From Meiothermus hypogaeus (GTDB taxonomy: Bacteria > Deinococcota > Deinococci > Deinococcales > Thermaceae), in contig NZ_QWKY01000005.1 in NCBI RefSeq assembly GCF_003574035.1, positions 31,846-95,845 of the forward strand: a stretch of 64,000 bases of DNA, read 5' to 3'. Numbering within the stretch: the stretch's first letter is position 1; the number at the start of each line of letters is the position of its first letter. The notes under the pieces are model-generated. The model made no database searches, was not told the DNA's origin, and worked only from the letters and a program-made list of their open reading frames with translations. The position numbers and the translations under genes were made by a program. This document shows positions 17,658 to 27,101 of the stretch, piece by piece.

Positions 17658-17798
17658 GGCTTAAGCAAACACGCCACGAATTGTGTCCACAGTTCAGGCT
17701 CGAGGGCCTGCGAAGCCAAAGGTTTTTGCAAACCGGCTATGGACTACAGGCATCAAGCACGGGTTGTAGGCTATGAGCCATCGGCCATCTGCAGCAAA

Positions 17799-18875
17799 CT
17801 AACGATAATACCTGGCCGTATCGCGCAGATGCCCCTGAAAGTCCACGTTCAGGAACAGGCGACCCTGGGCATGCAGGAAGTACAGGTATTTCTGACCCTT
17901 GTCGTTGGTGCGCACGGGGTTAAGAACGGCCTGCAGGGCTTCGGCGCCGGGGTTGCCAATGGCACCGGGGGGCAGGCCGCGCCGGGTGTAGCTGTTGTAG
18001 GGGGTGTCCTTTTCAAAGTCGCCTGCGCTACGGTTGAGTTCGGGCAGGCGCTTGCCCAGGCCGTAGGCCACCGTGGGGTCGGCCTGGAGGGGCATGCCAA
18101 CTTCCAGGCGGTTGAGGAAGATGCCGGCGATAACGGGCTTTTCGCTGTTGTTGGCGGCCTCGGCCTGCACGATGGAGGCCAGCGTGACCCAGTCGTGGAT
18201 GCTTTTTAGCCCAAGCTGCTTCAGGCGGCTCAGGGCCTGGGGCGTGAACTCCTGTTGCATGCGGCGGGTCATGGCGCGGATTACGTCTTCGGCGGTGTAG
18301 TCGAGGGGGAAATCGTAGGTAGCGGGGAAGAGGTAGCCCTCGAGGCTGGGCCCCCTGGCTTCTATGGGACGCAGCTCGGCGGTGGGGTTATTAACCAGCT
18401 CGAGGAAGCGGGGGCCGTCCAGGTTGTTGTCACTCAGGCGCTGGGCCATGTCCACCGCCCGCCAGCCTTCGGGAAAGGTGATGCGTACCGTGAGGGGGCG
18501 CGACTCGTCGGTGATGGCCAGGGCGATGGCCCGCAGACCCTTGCCCTCGAGCTTGTAGTAGCCGGGTTTGAGTTCTTTGTCCTGCCCCGAAAAGCGCAGG
18601 TACAGGGCAAACAGGTAGCCCGAGCGCACCAGCCCGGCCTGCTCGAGCAAACGCCCCACGGCGGTGGCCCCACTGCCTTTGGGAATGCGAATCTCGGCGG
18701 TGGTGCCGGTAGGGCCCATCAGGTACAGGGCGTAGCCCAACACCACCGCCACCAGCGCAAACATGAACAGCACCCCCCGCAGAATCCAGCGGGTGGGCGA
18801 CTTGCCCCGTTCCTGGGGGTCGTCGGGGGCCGTCGGGGGTGTCTCTGAAAGGGAGGTCTTGTTGGGTTCATCCAT
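17799..18875 (-). CDS. mltG: Endolytic murein transglycosylase MltG (YceG family)
   Basis: 358 aa. A cytoplasmic N-terminus of about 30 residues, one membrane segment (WILRGVLFMFALVAVVLGYA) and an outside YceG domain. Family hallmarks visible: LEGYLFPATYDF, TLASIVQAEA with the expected catalytic Glu, IAGIFLNRL, MPLQADPTVAYGLG and LPPGAIGNPGAEAL. The enzyme cuts nascent glycan strands at the membrane and limits chain length. The ruvX gene is 24 bp upstream on the same strand; an mltG-ruvX neighbourhood is common in bacteria, so cotranscription is likely. Confidence 0.92.
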   Translation of the reverse strand: MDEPNKTSLSETPPTAPDDPQERGKSPTRWILRGVLFMFALVAVVLGYALYLMGPTGTTAEIRIPKGSGATAVGRLLEQAGLVRSGYLFALYLRFSGQDKELKPGYYKLEGKGLRAIALAITDESRPLTVRITFPEGWRAVDMAQRLSDNNLDGPRFLELVNNPTAELRPIEARGPSLEGYLFPATYDFPLDYTAEDVIRAMTRRMQQEFTPQALSRLKQLGLKSIHDWVTLASIVQAEAANNSEKPVIAGIFLNRLEVGMPLQADPTVAYGLGKRLPELNRSAGDFEKDTPYNSYTRRGLPPGAIGNPGAEALQAVLNPVRTNDKGQKYLYFLHAQGRLFLNVDFQGHLRDTARYYR

Positions 18876-18899
18876 GCTACATACTCCGGAATACGCGGC

Positions 18900-19304
18900 T
18901 TATGCACCTGCCAAATAGGACTCGAGCAGCGCAATGGCTGCGGCTTCGTCTAGCTTACCCTTCTCCTGCCGGATGCGTTTGGGGGCGTTCCTCAGGCGGT
19001 GCTGACCCAGCTTGGTGGTGTAGCGCTCGTCCACAAGCTCGACGTGTAAGCCCTGCTCGCGCATGGCCTCGACCAAGGCCAGTACCGATTCGGCCTGGGC
19101 ACTCAGGCTGCCGTCGGTGCGCAGGGGGAGCCCCACCACAAAGCGCTCGGCCCGCTCCTGTTCGGCCAGGGCCGCCAGGGCTGCAAGGTCGGCCTCGAGG
19201 CCCTTACGAACCAGGTAGCCCCGGCCAAAAGCCCAGGGTGAGCCCGTCTCGCCAACCGCCAGGCCAATCCGGGCTTCCCCTACGTCCAGTGCCACCACTT
19301 TCAT
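18900..19304 (-). CDS. ruvX: RuvX/YqgF-type putative pre-16S rRNA nuclease
   Basis: 134 aa, RNase H-like fold. [15 protein letters not shown] carries the first catalytic Asp, [11 protein letters not shown] and [10 protein letters not shown] the Glu-containing motif, and [15 protein letters not shown] the terminal Asp. YqgF proteins mature the 5-prime end of 16S rRNA; Holliday junction resolution was the earlier proposal. The gene is full length and first of the ruvX-mltG pair. The start ATG at 19304 is clear. Confidence 0.9.
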   Translation of the reverse strand: MKVVALDVGEARIGLAVGETGSPWAFGRGYLVRKGLEADLAALAALAEQERAERFVVGLPLRTDGSLSAQAESVLALVEAMREQGLHVELVDERYTTKLGQHRLRNAPKRIRQEKGKLDEAAAIALLESYLAGA

Positions 19305-19456
19305 CCTGTCTATTATTTCGCCTGGCAGGCTAGAGAAAATGAGGATACACTGCCAAGTTTCGAATTTGTGCTTTTGTCGTCTGAGAATAGCTAGGGCAAC
19401 CGCAAAGTTGCCCTAAGCGCCCTCTCCCACAAGGGTAGGGGGGAGGGTGCCTTATG

Positions 19457-19528
19457 GAGTGCTCGAGGATTCAAAAAGACAGCTTATGGGGTTTTTGGTT
19501 TTGTAAACTGTCCTTTTGAATCCGGTAT
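19457..19528 (+). mobile_element. Fragment of the MITE-like element (right end only), copy 3
   Basis: Only the GTGCTCGAG junction and the right hairpin GATTCAAAAAGACAG...CTGTCCTTTTGAATC ending in CGGTA are kept, with one mismatch in the stem. It lies in the 19305-19657 gap, where I see no gene. Confidence 0.75.
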
Positions 19529-19657
19529 GACATAAATGCAATTTCTCGGTAATCCAGCACCGAGCCACTATGGAAGCAAGCTTGATTAAGCGGTGCTGCA
19601 TTCCCTGGTAACAAAACGCTGCCAGGATTTGCTAAATTCTCCTTTGCGAGCCGCCCC

Positions 19658-20311
19658 ATGCCACTGTTTGGTAATTTCAAATACATCCCTTTTGCCGACT
19701 TGATGCCCGCTCTGGTCAAGCGCACCGGGGGTCTGGTGGTGCAAATGCCTTCAGCGGCAATTGCCCTGGAGGTTAACCAGGGCGCTCTGGTTCGGGCTTA
19801 TCGCAACCAGGAGCTCTTGAGCCTCGAGCAGGCCAAGGAAATTCTCCTGGATCTGGTCATGGTGCCCGAGGCTGCTTTCGAGTTTACGGGTCGGCCCATC
19901 CAGGCTCGGACAGGCGACCTCAATTATTTCCTGCCCAACATGCTGGTGGATCTGGTGGCCTTCACCAACGCCCGCCCCACCTACGCCGATCAGTTCATTG
20001 ACCCCACCACCCGCTTCTGCCGCACCGACAAAAACGGCTACCCAGAGGGCATTCCCGGGCGCTTTTTGATCGAGGCCAGCTACTGGCTCGAGTCCCCCAA
20101 AGGGGCCTCCTCCCACGAACTCTCGAGCCACCTGCGGGTCTCCCTGCAAACGGTGCTGTACAACCTCTACAGCTTGCGCCAGTCGGGCTACGTGCAAGCG
20201 CTGGATGCCTTTCGATTGCAGCAGTTGCCCAGCCAGCCCCAGGGCAAGCCCCACCAGGGCCTGTGGGGCCGCCTGGCCCGGGGTCTGCGGGGGGGCCTGG
20301 AGCGGTCTTGA
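19658..20311 (+). CDS. DUF4388-type protein
   Basis: 217 aa, cytoplasmic. Residues 1-90 (LFGNFKYIPFADLMPAL..TGGLVVQMPSAAIALEVNQGALVRAYRNQELLS) resemble the DUF4388/PatA N-terminal domain that is often joined to signalling modules. The middle (IPGRFLIEASYWLESPKGASSHELSSHLRVSLQTVLYNLYSLRQSGYVQ) reads like a winged helix, so DNA or protein binding is possible. It ends 14 bp from the stop of the convergent alaS. Start is ATG 19658; no Shine-Dalgarno sequence is seen. The role is unknown. Confidence 0.65.
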   Translation: MPLFGNFKYIPFADLMPALVKRTGGLVVQMPSAAIALEVNQGALVRAYRNQELLSLEQAKEILLDLVMVPEAAFEFTGRPIQARTGDLNYFLPNMLVDLVAFTNARPTYADQFIDPTTRFCRTDKNGYPEGIPGRFLIEASYWLESPKGASSHELSSHLRVSLQTVLYNLYSLRQSGYVQALDAFRLQQLPSQPQGKPHQGLWGRLARGLRGGLERS

Positions 20312-20325
20312 GGGTGTAGTACGCC

Positions 20326-22980
20326 TTACCCCAGCGCTGCCTCGAGCGCCGCAAAGGCCTTGTCCAGGTCGAAGCCCCCGCCCTGGGCCAGCGCTCCTTT
20401 ACCGCCGCCGCGCCCCCCGGCGGCCTCCGAGAGCTTTTTCATCACCGCGCCGGCATCCAGGCCCTTGCTCTGGGCGGCCTTACCCACCTTGATGACCAGG
20501 TTCTGCCCCGACCCCACCGCCACCAGGTCGGCCTTGTGCTTGTCCAGCAGCTCGTCCGCGGCGCCGCGCAGGGCACCGGCCTCGATGCCCTCGAGCTTCA
20601 CCGCCAGGTAGGTGTAGCCGTTCGCCTCCTGCAGCCGGGCCCCCGCCGAGCCGCCCCCAAGCTGGGCTCGAGCCAGCTCCCGCTTGAGCTTCTCAACTTC
20701 CTTTTCCCGCGTCTTGAGTTCGTCTTGCAGCTTGCGCACCCGCTCCGGCAGGCTTTCGGGGGCCGCGCCCAGCTCGCGGGACAAGCCGTTTACCCGATCC
20801 AGCATCTCGCGCACGTACCGCACCGCCCCGCTGCCGGTGAGGGCCTCGACCCGCCGCACCCCCGCTGCCACCGACTCCTCGGCCACAATCACAAAGGCCC
20901 CAATCTCGCCGGTGCGCCGCACATGGCAGCCGCCGCACAGCTCCTTGGAGGTCACATTGTCCACCGCGCCCTCCACGCTCACCACCCGCACCACATCGCC
21001 GTACTTTTCACCGAACAGGGCCATGGCCCCTTCCTTGCGGGCTTCTTCCAGGGGCTTGTAGGTGTAGCTAACCGGGAAGTCGGCCTGAATCCAGCGGTTG
21101 ACCAGCAGCTCGACCCGGGCCAGGTCTTTGGGGGCAATGGGTTCAAACTGGCTGAAGTCGAAGCGCAGGCGGTCGGGCCCCACGTAGCTCCCCTTTTGCT
21201 GGACGTGCGTGCCCAGCACGGCCCGCAGTGCGGCGTGCAGCAGGTGGGTGGCGGTGTGGTTTTTCTCGGTGTCGTGCCGGTGCGGGTCCACCAGAGCCCG
21301 CACCACCGTGCCGGCCTTCAGGGTGCCCTCTTCTACCCGGGCTAGGTGCAAAAAGATGCCATCGGGGTTTTTCTGGGTGGTGGAAACCTTGGCCCAGCCC
21401 CCTTCCCACTCCAGAATGCCCGCATCCCCCACCTGCCCGCCCCCCTCGGCATAGAAGGGGGTCTTGTCCAGCACCACCTGCACCTCGGATCCGGCAGGGG
21501 CTTCTTGCAGGGTCTGCTCGCCTACCAGCAAGAGCTTGACCTGGGCCTGGGCTTCCAGGTTCTCGTAGCCCACAAAGTTGGTGCCCCCGTAGTCGGCGGC
21601 CAGGGCGGCTAGGGCCTCGTTGGATTTTTTGAAGAGTTCCTTGTCGAAGGCCATGCGCTGGCGGGCCAGCTCCTGGGCCTCTTCCAGGGCTTTCTCGTAG
21701 CCCTCGGTGTCCACCTTGATGCCGCGCTCATCGGCAATCTCCAAGGTGAGGTCGAGCGGGAAGCCGTAGGTGTCGTAAAGGGTGAAGGCATCCCGGCCCG
21801 CAAGGGTGTCGCCCGGCTGCAGGCCGGCCAGCATGCTGTCCAGGCGCTTGATGCCGCTTTCCAGGGTGCGCAAAAACTGCTCCTCTTCGATTCGGATCTG
21901 CTTTTGCACGCTCTCGAGGCTCTCTTTGAGCTCGGGGTAGACCCCGCCCATCACCTCCGCCACCACCTCGGCCAGCTTGTACATGAAGGGCTCGCGCAGG
22001 CCCAGCAGGTAGCCAAAGCGCACCGCCCGGCGCAACAACCGCCGCACCACATAGCCGCGCCCGGTGTTGGAGAAGTGGGCCCCATCGGCCAAGATGAAGG
22101 CCACCGCGCGGGCGTGCTCGGAAATCACCCGGTGCGCCACCGAACCGGGGCCTTCATAACTGACGCCGGTCAGCTCCACAATTTTGGCAATCAGGGGCTG
22201 GAACTCGTCGGTCTCGTAAAAGTCGGTCACGCCCTGCAAGACCATGGCCACCCGGGCCAGGCCCATGCCGGTGTCGATGTTGGGCTTGGGCAAAGGTTCC
22301 AGGATGCCCCCATCTTTGCGGTCGTACTGGGGGAAAACCAGGTTCCAGATCTCCACAAAGCGGTTGGACTCGCGGGTCTCGTAGTAGTCGGCCCAGGTAT
22401 CGCTGCCAAATGCGGGCCCCCGGTCGTAGTAGATTTCGCTGCAGGGCCCGCAGGGCCCGTTGGGGCCTTTTGTGGGGGCGTTTTGCGGCCAGAAGTTTTC
22501 GTCGGCATCGAAGCGGTGGATTTTTTCCGGGGGCACGCCCACCCGCGTCCAGTGTTCGAAGGCCTCGTCGTCGTCTTTGTAGATGGTCACGTAGATGCGT
22601 TCGGGCTCGAGCCCCAGCCACTTTGGGTCGGTCAGGAACTCCCAGGCCCACTCGATGGCCTCTTTTTTGAAGTAGTCGCCAAAGCTGAAGTTGCCCAGCA
22701 TCTCAAAGACCGTCTGGTGGCGGTTGGTGCGCCCCACGTTCTCGATGTCGCCGGTGCGCACCGACTTCTGGCAGGTGGTCACCCGATACCACTCGCCCTC
22801 GTGGCCGGGAAAAACCGGTTTTTTGCCCAAAAAGTAGGGCTTGAGGGGGGTCATACCGGCGTTGATGAAGAGCAGGGTGGGGTCGTCCTGGGGGATTACG
22901 CTAAAGCTTGGCAGGCGCAAATGCCCCTTGGACTCGAAGAACTGAAGAAATTTCTCGCGGATTTCGGCGGTTTTCATCAT
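20326..22980 (-). CDS. alaS: Alanine-tRNA ligase
   Basis: 884 aa, full length. Class II core at the N-terminus (FESKGHLRLPSFSVIPQDDPTLLFINAGM.., VGRTNRHQTVFEMLGNFSFGDYFK). The editing domain has HTATHLLHAAL and CGGCHVRRTGEIG, giving the HxxxH and CxxxH metal ligands that remove Ser and Gly. A coiled linker is followed by a C-terminal DHHA1/glycine-rich domain (AAGGRGGGKGALAQGGG). It charges tRNA-Ala with alanine in the cytoplasm. Two ATGs are adjacent (22980, 22977) behind GAGAGG. A short MITE-like element lies just 8 bp upstream of the start, so transcription must pass through it or start in it. Confidence 0.97.
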   Translation of the reverse strand: MMKTAEIREKFLQFFESKGHLRLPSFSVIPQDDPTLLFINAGMTPLKPYFLGKKPVFPGHEGEWYRVTTCQKSVRTGDIENVGRTNRHQTVFEMLGNFSFGDYFKKEAIEWAWEFLTDPKWLGLEPERIYVTIYKDDDEAFEHWTRVGVPPEKIHRFDADENFWPQNAPTKGPNGPCGPCSEIYYDRGPAFGSDTWADYYETRESNRFVEIWNLVFPQYDRKDGGILEPLPKPNIDTGMGLARVAMVLQGVTDFYETDEFQPLIAKIVELTGVSYEGPGSVAHRVISEHARAVAFILADGAHFSNTGRGYVVRRLLRRAVRFGYLLGLREPFMYKLAEVVAEVMGGVYPELKESLESVQKQIRIEEEQFLRTLESGIKRLDSMLAGLQPGDTLAGRDAFTLYDTYGFPLDLTLEIADERGIKVDTEGYEKALEEAQELARQRMAFDKELFKKSNEALAALAADYGGTNFVGYENLEAQAQVKLLLVGEQTLQEAPAGSEVQVVLDKTPFYAEGGGQVGDAGILEWEGGWAKVSTTQKNPDGIFLHLARVEEGTLKAGTVVRALVDPHRHDTEKNHTATHLLHAALRAVLGTHVQQKGSYVGPDRLRFDFSQFEPIAPKDLARVELLVNRWIQADFPVSYTYKPLEEARKEGAMALFGEKYGDVVRVVSVEGAVDNVTSKELCGGCHVRRTGEIGAFVIVAEESVAAGVRRVEALTGSGAVRYVREMLDRVNGLSRELGAAPESLPERVRKLQDELKTREKEVEKLKRELARAQLGGGSAGARLQEANGYTYLAVKLEGIEAGALRGAADELLDKHKADLVAVGSGQNLVIKVGKAAQSKGLDAGAVMKKLSEAAGGRGGGKGALAQGGGFDLDKAFAALEAALG

Positions 22981-22988
22981 GGCCTCTC

Positions 22989-23115
22989 ATACCAGATTCG
23001 GTTAGTTCGTCACCAAAGGGTGACGAACTAACCCGACCGAAGGGAGTGCTCTAGGATTCAAAAAGACAGCCTCTGGTTTTTTTGGTTTTGTAAACTGTCT
23101 TTTTGAATCCGGTAT
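22989..23115 (+). mobile_element. MITE-like element, short form, copy 4
   Basis: 127 bp: ATACCAGATTC, hairpin GGTTAGTTCGTCACC/GGTGACGAACTAACC with loop AAAG, short spacer, right hairpin GATTCAAAAAGACAG/CTGTCTTTTTGAATC and CGGTAT. The interior tandem units are missing. Flanks TCAT and TCAA approximate a 4-bp duplication. It sits immediately upstream of the alaS ribosome-binding site. Confidence 0.85.
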
Positions 23116-23228
23116 CAAACCCATTCAGCATAAAAAATGATACCCCGCCAGGCAAACCCCCGCCGCCCCCTTCAAAGCGAAGGGTAGGGCAAGGGCGGCA
23201 TGTCCTCGTTGGAAGCCGGGCTCTTTGG

Positions 23229-23234
23229 TAGAAT
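23229..23234 (+). promoter_or_regulatory. Likely -10 box of the IMPDH-like gene
   Basis: TAGAAT ends eight bases before a GTG that starts the conserved reading frame, with no Shine-Dalgarno sequence between. This suggests a leaderless transcript and decides the start at 23243. Confidence 0.5.
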
Positions 23235-23242
23235 ACCCTTTC

Positions 23243-24355
23243 GTGAACTACGGCATTTTCGACGATATCGCCCAGGCCGCCCTGGAAAAAACCCAGGCCG
23301 ATCTGGCCCGGTATCCCTATGAACGCTTCGAAACCTATTACACCTTCGCCGACAAAACCATCATCCCCACCTTCCTGACCCAGCCAGTCTCGCGCACCCA
23401 GGTCAGTACCCGGCAGTTGTTCTACACCACCCGCGGCACCCTGGAGCTCTTCCCCGCCTTTGGGGCCTCCATGAGCATGATGCGCAGCCGCTTCGCCCGC
23501 GACGTGTGGGACGAGGGCAATGGGGGGGTACATATTTTGCCCAGAGTAGGGCTATCCGACGACGAACGCCTTGCAGATGTACGGGCCAGCGCTCCCGCCT
23601 TGGTGGGGGCGGCGCTCGGCATTAACGAGAAAGAAGAATTCCTGGCCGAACTCTTCGCGGAACCCAACCTGATTTTCGCTTCGATTGACATTGCCCACGG
23701 GGCCAATGCAGCAGTGCTGCCGGTGCTGCACAAGATTCGCGGGTTGGGCCTCGACAGCGGTATCATCCTGGGCAATGTGGGCTCCATCGAGGGCTTTGCC
23801 TATGCCTACTGGCTGATGAAGCTCTCGGGCTTCCGGCACTTCATCCTCAAGGTGGGGGTGGGGCCGGGTTCGGTCTGCACCACACGCATCAACACCGGCG
23901 TGGGGGTGGGGCAGCTTTCGTTGCTGGAAGAAATACGTCGGTTCCAGTCGGTGGTGGGCTATACCGACGCGCAGATTATTGCCGATGGTGGGGTGAACAG
24001 CTCGGGCGACTTCGTGAAGGCCCTGGCCTACAGCGACGGGGTGATGATGGGCAAGTTCTTTGCTTCCGGCAGCTTCGAGGACGAGGTTCTGATCAAAAAA
24101 GACGGGCACCTCGAGGGTGTGCTGCTCTATGGCATGGCCTCCTCCCTGGTGACCGAAAAGCGCAACTTCATCGAGGGCTCCTCGCAGACCCTGCGGGCCT
24201 TCCACCACACCGCTCAGGAAGCCATTGCCCGCCTGCGCGAGGGCTTGCAAAGCGCCATGACCTACGTCAACGCCACCAACCTGACCGAGTTCAGGGGCAA
24301 CGTGCGTTTTGCCAGGAACTCGGCGGCGGCCATCGCCGAGGCCGGGGTGCACTAA
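23243..24355 (+). CDS. IMP dehydrogenase/GMP reductase family protein
   Basis: 370 aa TIM barrel of the IMPDH/GMPR family. VGVGPGSVCTTRINTGVG is the active-site loop with the catalytic Cys. AQIIADGGVNSSGDFVKALA is the phosphate-binding part, and GVMMGKFFAS follows. The N-terminal region lacks the two CBS domains found in standard IMPDH (about 490 aa), and the length is close to that of GMP reductase. It could reduce GMP to IMP with NADPH, or be a divergent IMPDH. The genome location gives no help: neighbours are alaS upstream (divergent) and YkgJ/DinB genes downstream (convergent). Start: GTG 23243, chosen for its -10 spacing. Confidence 0.8.
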   Translation: MNYGIFDDIAQAALEKTQADLARYPYERFETYYTFADKTIIPTFLTQPVSRTQVSTRQLFYTTRGTLELFPAFGASMSMMRSRFARDVWDEGNGGVHILPRVGLSDDERLADVRASAPALVGAALGINEKEEFLAELFAEPNLIFASIDIAHGANAAVLPVLHKIRGLGLDSGIILGNVGSIEGFAYAYWLMKLSGFRHFILKVGVGPGSVCTTRINTGVGVGQLSLLEEIRRFQSVVGYTDAQIIADGGVNSSGDFVKALAYSDGVMMGKFFASGSFEDEVLIKKDGHLEGVLLYGMASSLVTEKRNFIEGSSQTLRAFHHTAQEAIARLREGLQSAMTYVNATNLTEFRGNVRFARNSAAAIAEAGVH

Positions 24356-24634
24356 TCAGCCGTCGGTCTGCTCCAGGCCATAAATCCCCAGGTACCGCTG
24401 GATTCTTGCCTCCAGCGTCGGCAATGGCGCAACCTCGCCGCAAACCCAGTCTGGGGTGTAGTTGCGGCAGACTTGCGGGCGCGAAGGGTAGATGGTGCAC
24501 GCGCACCCGGCGTTCAGGTGTTTGCAGGGCACGCCCAGGGGCTTTTGCAAGGCGCTGATGTCGGGAGCGGCACAGCAGGCCCCGCACAGGGTGCATTCCT
24601 GGCGCCAGAAGCTAGAAGGATAAACCGGGTTCAT
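24356..24634 (-). CDS. YkgJ-family cysteine cluster protein
   Basis: 92 aa with eight cysteines in the pattern CTLCGACC...VPCKHLNAGCACTIYPSRPQVCRNY, which is that of the YkgJ/CxxCxxCC family, thought to bind zinc or an iron-sulfur cluster. It is cytoplasmic with no signal peptide. The ATG overlaps the stop of the upstream DinB-like gene by 4 bp, so they are translationally coupled. It ends one base after the stop of the convergent IMPDH-like gene. The enzymatic role is not established for the family. Confidence 0.8.
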   Translation of the reverse strand: MNPVYPSSFWRQECTLCGACCAAPDISALQKPLGVPCKHLNAGCACTIYPSRPQVCRNYTPDWVCGEVAPLPTLEARIQRYLGIYGLEQTDG

Positions 24635-25104
24635 CGGGCCTGCTGCAATACCTCGCGAATGCGCCAGAAAGCCAGGTAAAGGTGGTGGGCCTCGTGCACC
24701 AGGAAGAGCTCGAGCCACTCCCGCAGGGGCATCGGGCCCGCTGCGCTGTGGATGCCCACCCGCTCCAGCTGGGCTTCGCTCAGGGCAGCGACTTGCTGAT
24801 TGAGCTGGGCCCGCAGCTCTTTGAGTTCGGCCAGTACCTCTTGGGGCGAGCGTTCTACCAGCAACAAAAAGGCCGGTTCGGTGTCGGGTTTGAGCCGCTC
24901 GATCAGGGGGGCCTCTTCCTGCAGGATGCGGGCCATGCGATCCTGGGTGACCAGGGTAAAGTGGGCCAGGTGAGCGAAGTTCTCGTGGGCCGACCACTTC
25001 TCGGGCTGGCTGCGCTGGCGCAGTTGCTCGGGGGTCGCTTTGCCCAAAATTTGCGGTAGTCCGGCCAACGAGACCTCAAAACGGTTGAGCAGGGTGTTTT
25101 GCAT
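24631..25104 (-). CDS. DinB-family metal-binding four-helix protein
   Basis: 157 aa. The four-helix DinB/YfiT fold is suggested by length and by three His positions: KWSAHENFAHLAH after the first helix and FLVHEAHHLYLAFWRIREVL near the end. These ligate a metal in the family, and members act as thiol-dependent transferases or are of unknown role. It is upstream of and overlaps the YkgJ-type gene. The ATG at 25104 gives the expected family length. Confidence 0.8.
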   Translation of the reverse strand: MQNTLLNRFEVSLAGLPQILGKATPEQLRQRSQPEKWSAHENFAHLAHFTLVTQDRMARILQEEAPLIERLKPDTEPAFLLLVERSPQEVLAELKELRAQLNQQVAALSEAQLERVGIHSAAGPMPLREWLELFLVHEAHHLYLAFWRIREVLQQAR

Positions 25105-25201
25105 GTCTCTAGCTTATGGCAAATGGTAGCCTTGCAGGACACTTTGTCGCAAACACACCGGGGCACATACCCCACTTTTTTCAGCATTTGCGGTTATCCT
25201 G

Positions 25202-26347
25202 ATGGGCGTGGAAGTTCTGGCACTGGTCTATCGCAACCTGCGGGCGCGGCCCATTCGCAGCATTCTGACCCTGCTGGGAATTGTGGTCTCGACAGCCTCG
25301 ATGGTGCTTTTCTTGTCGTTCGGAGAGGGGCTGCGCAAGGCCCTGGGGGCGGAGTTGTCCAATGTGGGGCCGGCCATTCTGGTGCTTCCCGAAGGCGTGG
25401 AGGCCATCAGTCCCGGCTACCCGGAGTTGCGCCCCGACACCTTAAGGCAGATTCAATCTGTGGCGGCAGAACTGGGCATCACCCAGGTGATTCCCACAGC
25501 CACTTTTGCCCGGGGGGGCTTTGACCCCTCGAGCAGTTTCATCTTTCAGGGCCTGCCCCAGGGGTTCGGGCCCAAAGACCTCTATCCCAACATTCAGCTC
25601 GAGTCCGGCAGCCCCACCCCCGGCGTGGCCGGCGCGGTGGTGGGTGGGGGCATTGCCCAGCGCAACAACCTTTCGCTGGGGAAGACCTTGCGGCTCAGTC
25701 CACACGTTTCGCTCAAGGTGGTGGGGGTGCTACAGAAGACCGGTGGCATTACCGACAGCTTCGTCTTTGTTCCTATAAAGTCGGTGCAGGCCGTGCTCAA
25801 TACCGAAAACTACACCTCGATTCTGGTCTCCATAGACCCGGGTCGTCGGGCGGAAGAGGTGGCCCGCGGGCTTAAGGAAAAAATCGCTGGCGTGGAAGCA
25901 CAAACCGCAGGCGATGTCTTGCGCTTTGCCGAGCGGGCGGTGCGGATTTCCGACCTGGTGCGCTTTGGCATCAGCCTGGTGGCGCTGGTGGTGGGCGGTC
26001 TGCTGGTGGCCAACACGGTCATGATGTCGGTCTACGAGCGCATCCGCGAGTTCGGCCTGATGCGGGCTTTGGGGGCCAAGCGGGACTTCATTTTTGGCCT
26101 GGTGCTGCTGGAAGCCTTGCTGCTGGGCGTGGTGGGGGGGATGCTGGGCCTGGTGCTGGGGCAGGCGGCCTCGGGGCTGGTCAACTGGTACACCGGGCGT
26201 GAGGTGGGTATTGCCCTCTCGGCCGTCACCTTCCGCCTGGCCAGTTTTTCCCTGCTGGTGGCGGTGGTGCTGGGGCTTCTGGCCGGGTTTTTGCCGGCCC
26301 GCACCGCCAGCCGCCTGAAGGTGGTCGAGGCGTTGGGGAGGGTGTGA
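25202..26347 (+). CDS. ABC transporter permease, MacB/FtsX family
   Basis: 381 aa. One N-terminal membrane segment ([21 protein letters not shown]), a MacB-type periplasmic domain of about 200 residues, then three membrane segments ([60 protein letters not shown]). The end [17 protein letters not shown] is typical of the family. These proteins are mechanotransmission permeases coupled to an ATPase, used for export or lipoprotein/envelope work. The ATPase gene starts within the stop codon. Start: ATG 25202; a GTG at 25208 sits seven bases after a TATCCT box and could be a leaderless start. Confidence 0.88.
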   Translation: MGVEVLALVYRNLRARPIRSILTLLGIVVSTASMVLFLSFGEGLRKALGAELSNVGPAILVLPEGVEAISPGYPELRPDTLRQIQSVAAELGITQVIPTATFARGGFDPSSSFIFQGLPQGFGPKDLYPNIQLESGSPTPGVAGAVVGGGIAQRNNLSLGKTLRLSPHVSLKVVGVLQKTGGITDSFVFVPIKSVQAVLNTENYTSILVSIDPGRRAEEVARGLKEKIAGVEAQTAGDVLRFAERAVRISDLVRFGISLVALVVGGLLVANTVMMSVYERIREFGLMRALGAKRDFIFGLVLLEALLLGVVGGMLGLVLGQAASGLVNWYTGREVGIALSAVTFRLASFSLLVAVVLGLLAGFLPARTASRLKVVEALGRV

Positions 26348-27057
26348 TGCTCGAGGCCATTAATCTGCACAAGCGCTACCACCAGGGCGAGATTGACGTG
26401 GTGGCGGTGGATCACTTCAGCTACCGTTTTCCTGCGGGCTTGACCGCCATTGTGGGGCCCTCGGGTTCGGGCAAGACCACCCTCCTGAACCTGCTGGCGG
26501 GCTTCGACGTGCCCAGCGAAGGCGAGGTACGGCTCGATACCACCCCGCTTTCGACCCTCTCCGAGGATGGCCGCTCGGAAGTGCGCCTGAAGCATATGGG
26601 CTTTGTGTTTCAGCAGTGGAACCTGATTCCCACCCTGACCGCCCTGGAAAACGTGGCCTTCCCCATGATGCTGGCAGGTGTTGGCCTCAAGGAGCGCACC
26701 GCCAGGGCCGCCCATCTGCTGCAAGCCGTGGGGCTGGGCCAGCGGGGTAAGCACCTGCCCAGCAAGCTCTCGGGCGGCGAGCAACAGCGGGTAGCCATTG
26801 CCCGTGCCCTGGCCCTGAACCCACCCATCCTGTTTGCCGACGAGCCCACCGGCAACCTCGACTCGGTTTCGGGGGCCCTGGTGGTGGATTTGCTTTTGCA
26901 GCAGGCCCAGGAAGGCCGCACGGTGGTTCTGGTCACGCACGACCTCGAGCTTGCCCGCAAGGCCGAGCGCATCCTGCACCTCAAGGACGGCAGGCTCTTG
27001 CGGGTGGAAGAGATGGCCCGGGAAGCCACACCGCCGACCGCCAGAGAACCTGTCTAG
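26347..27057 (+). CDS. ABC transporter ATPase, LolD/MacB type
   Basis: 236 aa. Walker A GPSGSGKTT, Q-loop FVFQQWNLIP, signature SGGEQQRVAIARAL, Walker B ILFADEPTGNLDS and switch His VTHD are all present. The sequence matches ATPases that pair with MacB/FtsX permeases. The ATG shares its A with the TGA of the permease (TGATG), so the two subunits are made together at the inner membrane. Substrate unknown; no membrane-fusion partner is adjacent. Confidence 0.92.
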   Translation: MLEAINLHKRYHQGEIDVVAVDHFSYRFPAGLTAIVGPSGSGKTTLLNLLAGFDVPSEGEVRLDTTPLSTLSEDGRSEVRLKHMGFVFQQWNLIPTLTALENVAFPMMLAGVGLKERTARAAHLLQAVGLGQRGKHLPSKLSGGEQQRVAIARALALNPPILFADEPTGNLDSVSGALVVDLLLQQAQEGRTVVLVTHDLELARKAERILHLKDGRLLRVEEMAREATPPTAREPV

Positions 27058-27101
27058 GCGTGGTTGCCCCAGGTGGGGGAACCGCCACCCACGAGGTAAT
27101 C

